From Clostridia bacterium (lineage in GTDB: Bacteria > Bacillota > TC1 > UBA5767), in the NCBI GenBank assembly GCA_016887505.1, contig CP069393.1, positions 2,069,001-2,133,000 on the forward strand: a stretch of DNA of 64,000 nt, given 5' to 3'. This document shows, in pieces, positions 1 through 8,343 of this stretch; positions within the stretch are counted from its first letter, which is position 1; each line of letters starts with the position of its first letter. The notes beneath the pieces are model-generated. The model was not told the origin of the DNA, searched no databases, and saw only the letters and a list, made by a program, of their open reading frames with translations. The translations under genes and the position numbers were made by a program.

Positions 1-189
1 CCTTTTAATGCCTCAAGACGATTTGGAGAAGATTTTATAGATATATTTGAAGAAGGTAAACGCGACTTCTATATCGTAGATAAAGATATTCATACTGTGG
101 CCCGCTATGAGTTCACCAATATTGCTACTGGCAACAGCTTTGCAGCTGGAGAATTGCGAGAGGATAAATTAAAGAAATCTTTGTTCTAA
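1..189 (+). CDS. C-terminal end of a methenyl-H4MPT cyclohydrolase-like protein (partial)
   Basis: Frame 1 is open from the window edge to TAA at 187-189 and gives the last 62 residues of a protein whose start lies outside. The fragment has the pattern FG..F..IF, then DFY..D, then N..TG, then a final K.S, which I recall as the carboxy end of methenyltetrahydromethanopterin cyclohydrolase (Mch). That enzyme interconverts methenyl and formyl groups on a pterin carrier. Identification rests on a short remembered pattern and no alignment was run. It lies 34 bases before the flavin oxidoreductase in the same direction, so it probably belongs to the same operon. Confidence 0.5.
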   Translation, partial: PFNASRRFGEDFIDIFEEGKRDFYIVDKDIHTVARYEFTNIATGNSFAAGELREDKLKKSLF

Positions 190-223
190 GCATTGCTGGA
201 TAGATAGACAGGTGGGTGAAAGC

Positions 224-1366
224 ATGTCGCAACGTTACGATTATTTAATCATAGGCGCGGGAATCACGGGAACGTCGTTAGGAGCTAGGCTTTCTGCTCG
301 TGGCAAGACTGTGCTGATTCTCGACAAACAAGGGATTGCCGGTGGCGCTTCGGGAGGAAATCTAGGACAAATTTCACTGATGGATCGTTTCGAACCGTGG
401 CATCTAGAATTGGCCATGGAATCTTTGGACTTTTATGAAAAATTGGAAAAGAAGATTGCCATCGGCTACCGGCAGCATGGAGGTTCCATCTTGCTGATGA
501 AGCAAGACCAGATTGAAAGGGCTGAAGAAGTCCAAAAAATTCAGCAACCAAGGGGGCTTTCCATGGAACTATTGACCCCCAAAGAAGCAAAAACATTGGA
601 ACCGAGACTGAAAAAAGAAGGCTTAAATGCGATGGTTTATTGTCGGCAAGAGGGATCGGTAGACCCCTTGGCACTGAATTTTTATATGGCTGATATGGCT
701 GTAGCAAGTGGGGCTGAAATTCGCACTAGCGAATGTGTGATGGAACTTGTTCAATCTGCGCAAGGAATTGAGAAGGTTCTGACAGATAAAGGTACATATA
801 CAGCGGACACTGTAATCAATTGTGCTGGCGGTTGGGCGGAGCAGATTGCCAATCTGGTGGGAGATGAATTGCCTATTCGCTCCCATAAAGGAACGGCATT
901 TGTAACCCAACCCATGCCGAAATTTCTCACGACCACTTTGGTAGGCGGGGGATTCTTAATGGAGGATACCGGTGGGGATGCAGAAGACCTACGGATTGGT
1001 ACAGCCATTTGCCAACATGTTAACGGCAGTATAATCATTGGCCAAGCGACAGAAAAGACCATGACGGATGACCGCTCGATTGGCCGTGTCGGACTTGGAC
1101 AAACGGCAATCAATATGATGAGTTATTTTCCGGATCTAAGGAATGTGGACATTCTGAGGGCTTGGGCTGTTTCTACATCCTACTCGGATGACGGGAAACC
1201 GGTCATGGGATATAGCGAAAAGGTGAGCAACTTGTTTACGGTAGCTGGATTCAAGGGAGCATTTACTACAGCACCTGCTGTAGCAGACAGAGCCTCTAGA
1301 ATGTTGCTTTATGGTGAGCCTTTCGTTGCCGAGGCCGAACAGGGAAGGAAGCGTAATCAAGAGTAA
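224..1366 (+). CDS. DadA/DAO-family FAD-dependent oxidoreductase
   Basis: Predicted FAD enzyme of the D-amino-acid oxidase / glycine oxidase fold, 380 residues, which would oxidise a C-N bond of an amino acid or secondary amine. The dinucleotide-binding motif GAGITG is at residues 11-16, followed by the acidic end of the second strand (ILDK) and a GGASGGN stretch typical of the family. The carboxy part has the second FAD contact (VAGFKGAF). I chose ATG 224 over the in-frame GTG at 212 because GGTGGGTGA just upstream is then a ribosome site at normal distance. The stop overlaps the next start (TAATG). The substrate cannot be read from sequence; amidohydrolase neighbours suggest a step in breakdown of a nitrogenous compound. 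Confidence 0.85.
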   Translation: MSQRYDYLIIGAGITGTSLGARLSARGKTVLILDKQGIAGGASGGNLGQISLMDRFEPWHLELAMESLDFYEKLEKKIAIGYRQHGGSILLMKQDQIERAEEVQKIQQPRGLSMELLTPKEAKTLEPRLKKEGLNAMVYCRQEGSVDPLALNFYMADMAVASGAEIRTSECVMELVQSAQGIEKVLTDKGTYTADTVINCAGGWAEQIANLVGDELPIRSHKGTAFVTQPMPKFLTTTLVGGGFLMEDTGGDAEDLRIGTAICQHVNGSIIIGQATEKTMTDDRSIGRVGLGQTAINMMSYFPDLRNVDILRAWAVSTSYSDDGKPVMGYSEKVSNLFTVAGFKGAFTTAPAVADRASRMLLYGEPFVAEAEQGRKRNQE

Positions 1367-2142
1367 TGCGGATAGATATTCATGTGCACGATACTAAACC
1401 CATAGAATTGTTGCTGGAATCAATGGAGAAAAACCAAATAGACAAAGCCTTTGTGTGCTCTTCGGCTGTGGCCAAGGGTGAAAATGTGAAGACGCTGAAA
1501 GATGCTAAGATGGTGCTTGGAAATGTCGCAAGAGCACAAACAAAGGAAGGCAGCCAGCGCACCGTTCAAGAGGTAAATCGGGATTTGGCCGAAAAACTCG
1601 CGCCATACAAAGGAAAGCTATATGGATTTGGAAAGGTAGACTTATATGACCAAGATATAGAAGCACAAATGGCTTCTATCGTGGAATGTGGTCTTTATGG
1701 TGTCGGCGAAATCATCGGAATACATGAGCATGTAGAACTTCTAAGGCCGGTACTATCTTTTTCTTCCAAGCAAAAGACTTTTCCGATATTTATTCATTGT
1801 GATTTTCCTGTGGAATACGAGGACTTGGAAAACCTTTTCGATTTGATTGAAGAGTATCCCGATGCAAGAATTATTATTGGACATATGGGAGGCAACCACT
1901 GGATTAAGGCAGTGGAACGGGTCAAGGGTCTTACGAACTGTTTACTCGACGCCTCGGAAGTTGTAAATTATGTGCCATTTTATGTGGCCGTTGCTGAACA
2001 TCCGGATGTAGTAGCTTATGGCTCAGATTTCCCATGGGACCTTCAGGAAGTGAATCTAGCTCGCTTGAACAACATGGGACTGTCTAAAGAAGTGTATGCC
2101 CAGGTTATGGGTGAAAATCTTAGACGATTCATGGAGTGGTGA
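1366..2142 (+). CDS. Metal-dependent amidohydrolase, Amidohydro_2 type (first)
   Basis: TIM-barrel hydrolase or decarboxylase of 258 residues. Metal ligands are visible in order: HVH at residues 6-8, IHCDFP mid-protein, IGHMGGNH, and the final Asp in YGSDFPWD. Length and motifs fit the Amidohydro_2 family, which includes lactonases, amide hydrolases and aminocarboxymuconate-type decarboxylases; no reaction can be assigned. The start codon shares its A with the previous stop, so translation is coupled to the flavin oxidoreductase. The next gene is a second member of the same family, so the two may catalyse consecutive steps. Confidence 0.8.
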   Translation: MRIDIHVHDTKPIELLLESMEKNQIDKAFVCSSAVAKGENVKTLKDAKMVLGNVARAQTKEGSQRTVQEVNRDLAEKLAPYKGKLYGFGKVDLYDQDIEAQMASIVECGLYGVGEIIGIHEHVELLRPVLSFSSKQKTFPIFIHCDFPVEYEDLENLFDLIEEYPDARIIIGHMGGNHWIKAVERVKGLTNCLLDASEVVNYVPFYVAVAEHPDVVAYGSDFPWDLQEVNLARLNNMGLSKEVYAQVMGENLRRFMEW

Positions 2143-2144
2143 TT

Positions 2145-2984
2145 ATGAAAAAAATTGACGCACACGTACATTTGACGCCGCCTTGTATTGAAAAAAGATG
2201 TGAAGCGCTTAAGAAAACGGAACCGTATTGGCAGTTATTGGCGGATAGTCCGAAAAACAGTTTTACGGATGCAGAAGGATTGATAGCAGAAATGGATCGA
2301 ATCGGTATAGATAAGTCAGTAGTGTTTGGATTTTCTTTTTTGGACCCACTACTGTGCCGAGAGGTGAACGACTATACCTTGGATGCTATAAAAAGATATC
2401 CAGATCGGTTAATTGGATTCATGTCTGTATCGCCACATGACCACAATTTGGAATCCGAAATTGACCGTTGCCATGCGGGTGGCTTACGGGGAATCGGAGA
2501 GATGTTCCCGGATGGGCAGAAGTGGGATATAACAGATAAAGCGCACACCTCGCCTTTAATTGGACTCTGTGCGGAGAGAAACCTGCCGGTTATGGTACAT
2601 ACCAACGAACGAGTTGGCCACTATTATCCAGGTAAAGTTTCGACAACTCCGCTGGAAGCTTCAAGATTGGCAGAGCACCATCCTGATGCGACTTTTATCT
2701 TTGCGCATTGGGGTGGAGGACTTCCCTTTTATGAACTGATGAAAGAGATTCGTCATAATAATCGGAACGTCTACTATGACACGGCAGCAAGCATATTTTT
2801 GTATGATAAGGCTATTTTCCGAGTGGCAAGGGAATTGGGCGTTTTAGACAAGGTACTGTTTGCCAGCGATTATCCACTGGTTACACCTGAACGTTATTTT
2901 GACTACATTGATACTAGTGGCTTGAGCCAAGAGGAGCTTGAAGCAGTATATCATAAAAATGCAGAAAAACTATTGGGGGAATGA
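2145..2984 (+). CDS. Metal-dependent amidohydrolase, Amidohydro_2 type (second)
   Basis: 279 residues, second TIM-barrel amidohydrolase of the operon. Visible ligands are HVH at residues 7-9, VHTNE, FAHWGGG and the Asp in FASDYP. It is only loosely similar to the preceding protein, so a different substrate is likely. The start is ATG 2145, two bases after the previous stop, with GGAGTGGTGA as ribosome site inside the end of the upstream gene; the GTG at 2136 falls within that site and is unlikely. Function within the family (hydrolase versus decarboxylase) is open. Confidence 0.8.
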   Translation: MKKIDAHVHLTPPCIEKRCEALKKTEPYWQLLADSPKNSFTDAEGLIAEMDRIGIDKSVVFGFSFLDPLLCREVNDYTLDAIKRYPDRLIGFMSVSPHDHNLESEIDRCHAGGLRGIGEMFPDGQKWDITDKAHTSPLIGLCAERNLPVMVHTNERVGHYYPGKVSTTPLEASRLAEHHPDATFIFAHWGGGLPFYELMKEIRHNNRNVYYDTAASIFLYDKAIFRVARELGVLDKVLFASDYPLVTPERYFDYIDTSGLSQEELEAVYHKNAEKLLGE

Positions 2985-2988
2985 ATTT

Positions 2989-4332
2989 ATGATCTGGATA
3001 CAAAACCTGGACTATCTAATTCAGGATGCCGAACGAGTGCTATGTGGAGCAGATCTATTGATTGATGGCGACCGCATTGTTGCAGTAGGTACGGTTGATC
3101 CAGCGCAAGCAGGAAATGCCGAAATAATCTCTGGCGAGGGGAAAATCGCCATGCCGGGTTTCGTAAATACCCATACTCATCTCTACCAAAATATGCTCAA
3201 GGGTATGGGAGATGGGCTCAGACTAAAACCATGGTGTGAACAGGTGACCTTTCCTTTTGCCAGTATTATCCATAAAGAGGAACGGGAGACGGATGAACCT
3301 AAACTGGGATATCACTGGGCAGCCTTAGGTGCCATGGAAATGGTTCGCAGTGGCATTACTAGTTTTGTGGATATGGACATCGTGCAAGATGGTGTCTTGC
3401 AGGCGTGGCAGGACATTGGTGTTCGAGGGAATTTAGCACTGCAATTGGTGAATAAATGGGTTCCTAAAGAGCTGATGGTACCGGATGAAGTTAGAAAGAA
3501 AAAAGCATTAGACATCATTGAACGGTGGCATAAGAATGGTAAATTAACTGTTTCTTTGGCCCCGTCAACACCGTTTGCTTGTACACCCGAATTCCTTATG
3601 TGGATTAGGGATACAGCAAAAGAACGTAACTTAGAGATATTCATACATATCTCCGAAACCAAATGGGAGGTGGAACAAGCTAAGGATGAAACGGGGAATA
3701 CGCCATTTGGCTATTTGGAAGAAATGGGATTCTTCGAAAGGCCCGTACATGCAGTACATTGTGTCTGCGTGGAGCCTGAGGATATTGAGATTATGAAGAA
3801 ACGAAAGCTAGATGTGATTTATAATCCCAAGAGCAATGCGAAACTGGGAAGTGGCATAGCTCCTATTGGAACCTATCTAAAACAGGGGATTCCAGTGGCG
3901 GTTTCGACGGACGGTGCGGCGTCTAATGACTCACTGGACATGTTCGAAGAAATGCGCTTTGGACAGCTTCTACAGAAAGCCAGTGCTCAAAACCCACTGG
4001 AAGTTAGCGTCGAGGATATGTTCAATATGGCTACCAAAGAGGGAGCCAAAATGATGAATATTGACGCTGGTGTACTGGAGGAAGGCAAGCTAGCCGACCT
4101 AGTGTTGTTGGATGACAGAGGAGTACACATGCAACCGATCAACGGCGTTCTACAAACTGTATTTTACTGTGCTAAATCTTCAGATGTCGATACCGTTATC
4201 ATCGGCGGAGATATGGTTATGCAAGATAAGCAGTTTGTTACAGTGGATGAAACCGGGATTATAGATTCTGCGGTCGGTCTGAGTAACAAGGCCAAGGCCC
4301 AGGTTGGAAAAAAACTTGATGCGGATTTTTAA
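2989..4332 (+). CDS. Aminohydrolase of the SsnA / MTA-SAH deaminase / atrazine chlorohydrolase group
   Basis: 447 residues, composite-domain amidohydrolase that most often deaminates purine- or pterin-like rings. The small beta domain (residues 1-55) precedes the barrel; H62 and H64 in NTHTHLYQ, the HISETKWE strand with its catalytic Glu, HCVCVEPED and STDGAASND complete the mononuclear metal site. The start is ATG 2989 with GGGGGA just upstream, four bases after the previous stop; the longer frame from 2938 overlaps the upstream gene by 47 bases. Guanine, thioadenosine, cytosine-like or pterin deamination are all possible. In this operon a pterin-type substrate is my preferred guess. Confidence 0.8.
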   Translation: MIWIQNLDYLIQDAERVLCGADLLIDGDRIVAVGTVDPAQAGNAEIISGEGKIAMPGFVNTHTHLYQNMLKGMGDGLRLKPWCEQVTFPFASIIHKEERETDEPKLGYHWAALGAMEMVRSGITSFVDMDIVQDGVLQAWQDIGVRGNLALQLVNKWVPKELMVPDEVRKKKALDIIERWHKNGKLTVSLAPSTPFACTPEFLMWIRDTAKERNLEIFIHISETKWEVEQAKDETGNTPFGYLEEMGFFERPVHAVHCVCVEPEDIEIMKKRKLDVIYNPKSNAKLGSGIAPIGTYLKQGIPVAVSTDGAASNDSLDMFEEMRFGQLLQKASAQNPLEVSVEDMFNMATKEGAKMMNIDAGVLEEGKLADLVLLDDRGVHMQPINGVLQTVFYCAKSSDVDTVIIGGDMVMQDKQFVTVDETGIIDSAVGLSNKAKAQVGKKLDADF

Positions 4333-4347
4333 TGAGAGGGGTAAAAA

Positions 4348-5169
4348 ATGAGTATCCTAGACTATCATTATGGGGATTCTTTTGTACACAGGATGGATCC
4401 CAGGGTGAAGATGATTTTGTTGATTCTATTGACCATTGTCGTTTTCATGATTAGTAATTTTTATGTATTGGTTGCAATGTTTGCGCTAGTGCTATTAATT
4501 TGGAAAACGGCGTCATTACCTTTGAAGAATATAGTAAAGTACATGAAATTTTTGCTCAGTTTGGTTGCTTTTCTGATTGTCTTGCAGGGCTTATTCTTTT
4601 CCAGCGGAGACAATCCAGTCATTTTGCTGCATCCAATTATTCCTGATGTGGTACCTTTGATCGGGGGACACGGAACAATTTATTTAGATGGTATATTGTT
4701 TGGACTTATTTTGGGATTTAGACTCCTGACTCTAGTATGTATAATGCCAATTTTTGTCATGACCACTACGATAAGTGAGACTTCCTTGGGACTCGTTAAA
4801 CTGGGTATGAATTACAAGTATGCCTACATGACAACGACAGCGTTGAATCTAATTCCTACTCTGCAAGATGAAGCGAAGTTGGTGATGGATGCGCAGAAGA
4901 TGCGCGGATTCATGGTTTTTGAAACAGGTAAATTCATGGAGAAACTCCGAGCTTATAGCACACTAGTAGTGCCATTGGTTGTTGGAGCCATGCGCCGGGC
5001 CCAACTTATGGGTGTGGCTATGGAGGCTAGGGCTTTTGGGGCTATGAAGACTAGAACCTATCGAGAAGAGCTACATATGCAAACCAAAGACTTTGTTTAT
5101 GGAGCGATTGTTGCGCTTCTTTGTATTGGACTGGTGTATTTTAACAATCGTTTAGGGGGATGGTACTAA
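4348..5169 (+). CDS. ecfT: ECF transporter transmembrane component EcfT
   Basis: Integral membrane scaffold of an energy-coupling-factor importer, 273 residues, about five to six hydrophobic segments. The two cytoplasmic coupling helices that grip the ATPases are recognisable: DAQKMRGF and AMEARAFG carry the Ala-Arg signatures of the CbiQ/EcfT family. It is followed without gap by two ATPase genes, giving the usual T-A-A' module. The substrate-binding S protein is encoded 3 kb downstream (8344-9063), with a hydrolase between. An ECF module inside a catabolic cluster is likely dedicated rather than the shared housekeeping one, but that is inference. Confidence 0.88.
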   Translation: MSILDYHYGDSFVHRMDPRVKMILLILLTIVVFMISNFYVLVAMFALVLLIWKTASLPLKNIVKYMKFLLSLVAFLIVLQGLFFSSGDNPVILLHPIIPDVVPLIGGHGTIYLDGILFGLILGFRLLTLVCIMPIFVMTTTISETSLGLVKLGMNYKYAYMTTTALNLIPTLQDEAKLVMDAQKMRGFMVFETGKFMEKLRAYSTLVVPLVVGAMRRAQLMGVAMEARAFGAMKTRTYREELHMQTKDFVYGAIVALLCIGLVYFNNRLGGWY

Positions 5170-6041
5170 TGGGTACAATCATAGAAGCCAAAGATTTTAG
5201 CTACAATTATCCCAGAAGGGAAAATCAGGTTCTGAAGGATCTGAATTTCAAAGTAGAAGAGGGAGAATTTATTGCTATCATGGGTAGAAACGGTGCAGGT
5301 AAATCTACACTTTGCCAAGCACTCGATGGAGTAATTCCACATTTGCATGGGGGGTCAGTATGGGGCAATATCGTAATCGATGGTCTGGATACTCAAGATG
5401 TTGAAGTTGCGACGATGGCACAAAAGATTGGGATAGTCCTTGAAGACCCAGAAGCGCAGCTCTTTACAACTCGCGTGGATGATGAGATTGCCTTTGGTAT
5501 AGAAAACCTATGCCTACCTCGGGAAGAAATTATTGAACGGATTAAATGGGCTACCAAGGTAGTACGTTTGGAAGGATATGGCGATCGCGAACCGACAGCA
5601 CTTTCAGGAGGTCAAAAACAGCGTTGTGCAATTGCTGCCACCTTGGCAATGAAGCCTAAAATAATGGTGCTGGATGAACCGACATCGCAGTTGGACCCGA
5701 TTGGTACATATGAAGTATTTGACGTAATCAAGAGCCTAAAAGAGGAATACGGTATGACTGTATTGGTCACCACGCATAAAAGTGAACACATTGCACAATA
5801 TGCCGATAAAATAATGGTATTGGAGGATGGCAAAATCGTTGCATTCGATACACCGCAAGCAATCTTCCGTAATTCTGAATTATTAGAACATGTGGCCGTC
5901 AGACCGCCACAGGTATCCTTACTAGCCTCATATTTGAATAGCAAGGGGCAGCATATTGAGCGAACGGATTATCCAATTTTGATTGAAGAGGCGGAAGCCC
6001 TGATTCGCAAATTGACAGGAGGTGCTTCAAATGGCCAATAA
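5169..6041 (+). CDS. ecfA1: ECF transporter ATPase A component (first)
   Basis: ABC-type ATPase of 290 residues that powers the ECF importer. Walker A is GRNGAGKST, the signature is the canonical LSGGQKQR, and Walker B is MVLDEPTSQLDP, followed by the switch His in TTHKSEH. The start ATG 5169 overlaps the ecfT stop (TAATG); the in-frame GTG at 5160 lies inside ecfT. It overlaps the next ATPase gene by 11 bases, so both subunits are probably made in equal amounts as a heterodimer. Confidence 0.9.
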   Translation: MGTIIEAKDFSYNYPRRENQVLKDLNFKVEEGEFIAIMGRNGAGKSTLCQALDGVIPHLHGGSVWGNIVIDGLDTQDVEVATMAQKIGIVLEDPEAQLFTTRVDDEIAFGIENLCLPREEIIERIKWATKVVRLEGYGDREPTALSGGQKQRCAIAATLAMKPKIMVLDEPTSQLDPIGTYEVFDVIKSLKEEYGMTVLVTTHKSEHIAQYADKIMVLEDGKIVAFDTPQAIFRNSELLEHVAVRPPQVSLLASYLNSKGQHIERTDYPILIEEAEALIRKLTGGASNGQ

Positions 6042-6870
6042 CATTATTGAGGTAAAAGATCTTAGTTATTGTTATGTTGAAAACGGTCCTATGTGTGTGA
6101 ACAATATGAACATCAGCATTGAGGAAGGTTCTTTTGTCGGGATTATTGGGCAAAATGGTGCTGGGAAATCCACCTTGATGAAAAATTTAACTGGATTACT
6201 GCGCCCGACAAAAGGAAGCATATACATCAAAGGCGAAGATATTGCAGAGACACCGGTAGCTGTGATTGCCAATACACTAGGATATGTTTTACAAAATCCT
6301 GACCGCCAGCTATTTGCTGATACGGTACGGGAAGAATTGGCCTTTGGTCCCACAAACCAGGGTGTATCAGAAGAAGAAGTCAATAAGAGAATTGACTATA
6401 TCTTGGAATCGATTGGAATTATGCATTTGGCTGATGAATATCCTCCAGCCTTGTCCAAAGGGGACAGAGCGAAGGTGGTAATTGGTTCCGTGTTAGCAAT
6501 GGAACCTCAAATTATTATTTTGGATGAACCTACTGGTGGGCAGGACTATATTGGACGCTATCAAATTATGGATATTGCTCGGAAATTCCATGAGCGTGGA
6601 CATACCGTGGTTGTAGTTACCCATTCCATGGCACTAGTGGCGGAATATTGTGACAGGATTATTGTGTTATGCAATGCGGAAATATTACTTCAAGGAACCA
6701 GCAAGGAAGTTTTCTCACAACCCGAAGTTTTAGCAAAAACCTTTATTCGTCCTCCTCAGATTACGGAGCTAGCAAATAGGATGAAAGAAGAACTGAATAT
6801 TCATGAAACTTTGCTTAGTGTTGAAGAGATGGGAAATAAGGTGTTGGAACATATCCCGGAAGGAAAGTAG
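6031..6870 (+). CDS. ecfA2: ECF transporter ATPase A' component with atypical signature
   Basis: Second ABC ATPase, 279 residues, partner of the preceding one. Walker A is GQNGAGKST, the Q-loop is LQNPDRQ and Walker B is IIILDEPTGGQD. The ABC signature reads LSKGDRAKV instead of LSGGQ, so one of the two composite ATP sites in the heterodimer is probably degenerate. The ATG at 6031 has a strong AGGAGGT site at 6017-6023 inside the upstream gene. The sister subunit keeps a normal signature. Confidence 0.9.
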   Translation: MANNIIEVKDLSYCYVENGPMCVNNMNISIEEGSFVGIIGQNGAGKSTLMKNLTGLLRPTKGSIYIKGEDIAETPVAVIANTLGYVLQNPDRQLFADTVREELAFGPTNQGVSEEEVNKRIDYILESIGIMHLADEYPPALSKGDRAKVVIGSVLAMEPQIIILDEPTGGQDYIGRYQIMDIARKFHERGHTVVVVTHSMALVAEYCDRIIVLCNAEILLQGTSKEVFSQPEVLAKTFIRPPQITELANRMKEELNIHETLLSVEEMGNKVLEHIPEGK

Positions 6871-6881
6871 TAGGAGTAACA

Positions 6882-8216
6882 GTGAAAAAAGCGATGCAAT
6901 GTTTTGAAGAAATCAAAGATGACGTTGAAGTCTTAGCAAACAAAATCTGGAGTCATCCGGAAATTGCGCTAAATGAGTTCTATGCTGTCAAATTATATCG
7001 AGACTACCTTGAAGGGCAGGGCTTTAGGGTCTTGCCTGTAGAAGGCCTTTCGACTGCTTTGGTGGCTGAATATGGCTCTGGGCACCCCATTGTAGGTGTT
7101 TTGGGTGAATATGATGCTTTGCCTGGTTTGTCCCAAAAAGTCTCATCGAAACAGGAGCCTGTTGAAGAAGGCGGCTTGGGCCATGGCTGCGGCCATAACT
7201 TGTTGGGCGCATCTGCTGCTGTAGCTTGTGTGGCTGTGAAAAAGAGCATGGAAGAATCAGGTTTGACTGGAACAGTACGCTTCTATGGATGTCCGGCCGA
7301 AGAAATCGGTAAGGGCAAGGCCATCATGAATGAAAAAGGCGTGTTTGACGATCTCGATGCTTGTTTGACCTGGCATCCAGGCCCATGGAATGCCGTGACA
7401 GCTAGCAGATTAAGTGCACTCATGCGGGCGGAATTCTTTTTTCATGGTGTCGGAGCACACGCGGGTGCACATCCAGAACTAGGCCGTAGTGCCTTAGATG
7501 CTGTTGAATTGATGAACGTAGGGGCAAACTATTTAAGAGAACATATCCCTATGGGGACCCGCTTGCATTATATTATTACCAATGGGGGTCAAGTCGTTAA
7601 TACTGTCCCGGAGGATGCTAGTGTTCAGTATGTAATACGGGCACCGAAATCCAATATTGTCCATGAAGTATTTGACCGCCTTACGAAAGTGGCAGACGGT
7701 GCAGCGATGATGACAGAGACGTCTGTGCGAGTAGAATTACAATCGGATAACTATGATACTAAAAACAACATGGTATTAGAAGATTTGATGCATGAAGTTT
7801 ACCAAGAGTGTGGCGAAATTGAGTTCACACAGGAAGAAAAGAAACTGGCCGAAGAGCTAGTGAAAACGCTTCCAGAAAGCCACTACAACAATGCTCGATC
7901 AGTCTATGGTGTTGAAAAGGGGATCTATCTAGATGGTAAACCCCGACCCATTCTAGGACGGAATGAAACCTTTGGTGCATCATCGGATATAGGGCACGTG
8001 ACCTATAAAGTTCCGACGATGCAGTGTTCAGGAACATGCTTTCCTTTGGGTGTTCCACTACATAGTTGGCAGGCGACTGCGAGTGCTGGTTCGAAGTTTG
8101 GTGTTCGAGGTGCTAGGCATATGTCAAAGGTATTAGCATGTGGTTTGGAGCGACTTCTGTTGAATGAGAAACAAGTTCTTGAAAAGGCCAAACAAGAGTT
8201 TCTGCAAGATGATTAA
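6882..8216 (+). CDS. M20-family metallohydrolase, AbgB-like (aminobenzoyl-glutamate / amidohydrolase type)
   Basis: 444 residues, dinuclear zinc peptidase/amidohydrolase fold. Visible motifs are GEYDALPG with the first metal-ligand Asp, GCGHNLLGASA, EEIGKGK with catalytic and ligand Glu, HPGPWNA and, near the end, SSDIGHVTYKVP. The last feature and the length resemble AbgB, which splits p-aminobenzoyl-glutamate in Escherichia coli; other M20 amidases look alike, so the substrate is inferred. Start is GTG 6882 after an AGGAG site, 11 bases behind ecfA2. Its place inside an ECF transporter operon implies it acts on the imported molecule. Confidence 0.8.
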   Translation: MKKAMQCFEEIKDDVEVLANKIWSHPEIALNEFYAVKLYRDYLEGQGFRVLPVEGLSTALVAEYGSGHPIVGVLGEYDALPGLSQKVSSKQEPVEEGGLGHGCGHNLLGASAAVACVAVKKSMEESGLTGTVRFYGCPAEEIGKGKAIMNEKGVFDDLDACLTWHPGPWNAVTASRLSALMRAEFFFHGVGAHAGAHPELGRSALDAVELMNVGANYLREHIPMGTRLHYIITNGGQVVNTVPEDASVQYVIRAPKSNIVHEVFDRLTKVADGAAMMTETSVRVELQSDNYDTKNNMVLEDLMHEVYQECGEIEFTQEEKKLAEELVKTLPESHYNNARSVYGVEKGIYLDGKPRPILGRNETFGASSDIGHVTYKVPTMQCSGTCFPLGVPLHSWQATASAGSKFGVRGARHMSKVLACGLERLLLNEKQVLEKAKQEFLQDD

Positions 8217-8279
8217 ATTTTGCAGGAATCTAGCCTTTGATATAGAATTCATACTATGTTGTAAATAATTTGTTTTTTT

Positions 8280-8299
8280 CTCAAGAGCGCCAGCTTGAG
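8280..8299 (+). other. Small hairpin in the leader of the ECF S gene
   Basis: CTCAAG (8280-8285) and CTTGAG (8294-8299) form a six-pair stem with an eight-base loop, just after a run of seven T. It sits in the 127-base gap between the M20 hydrolase and the ECF S gene. It lacks a T-run on its 3' side, so it is not a good terminator. It may be a weak processing or attenuation element; no known riboswitch is seen. Confidence 0.25.
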
Positions 8300-8343
8300 A
8301 CGTTTCCTTATTGTTTTTTGGTTTTATAAGAGAGGTGACTATT

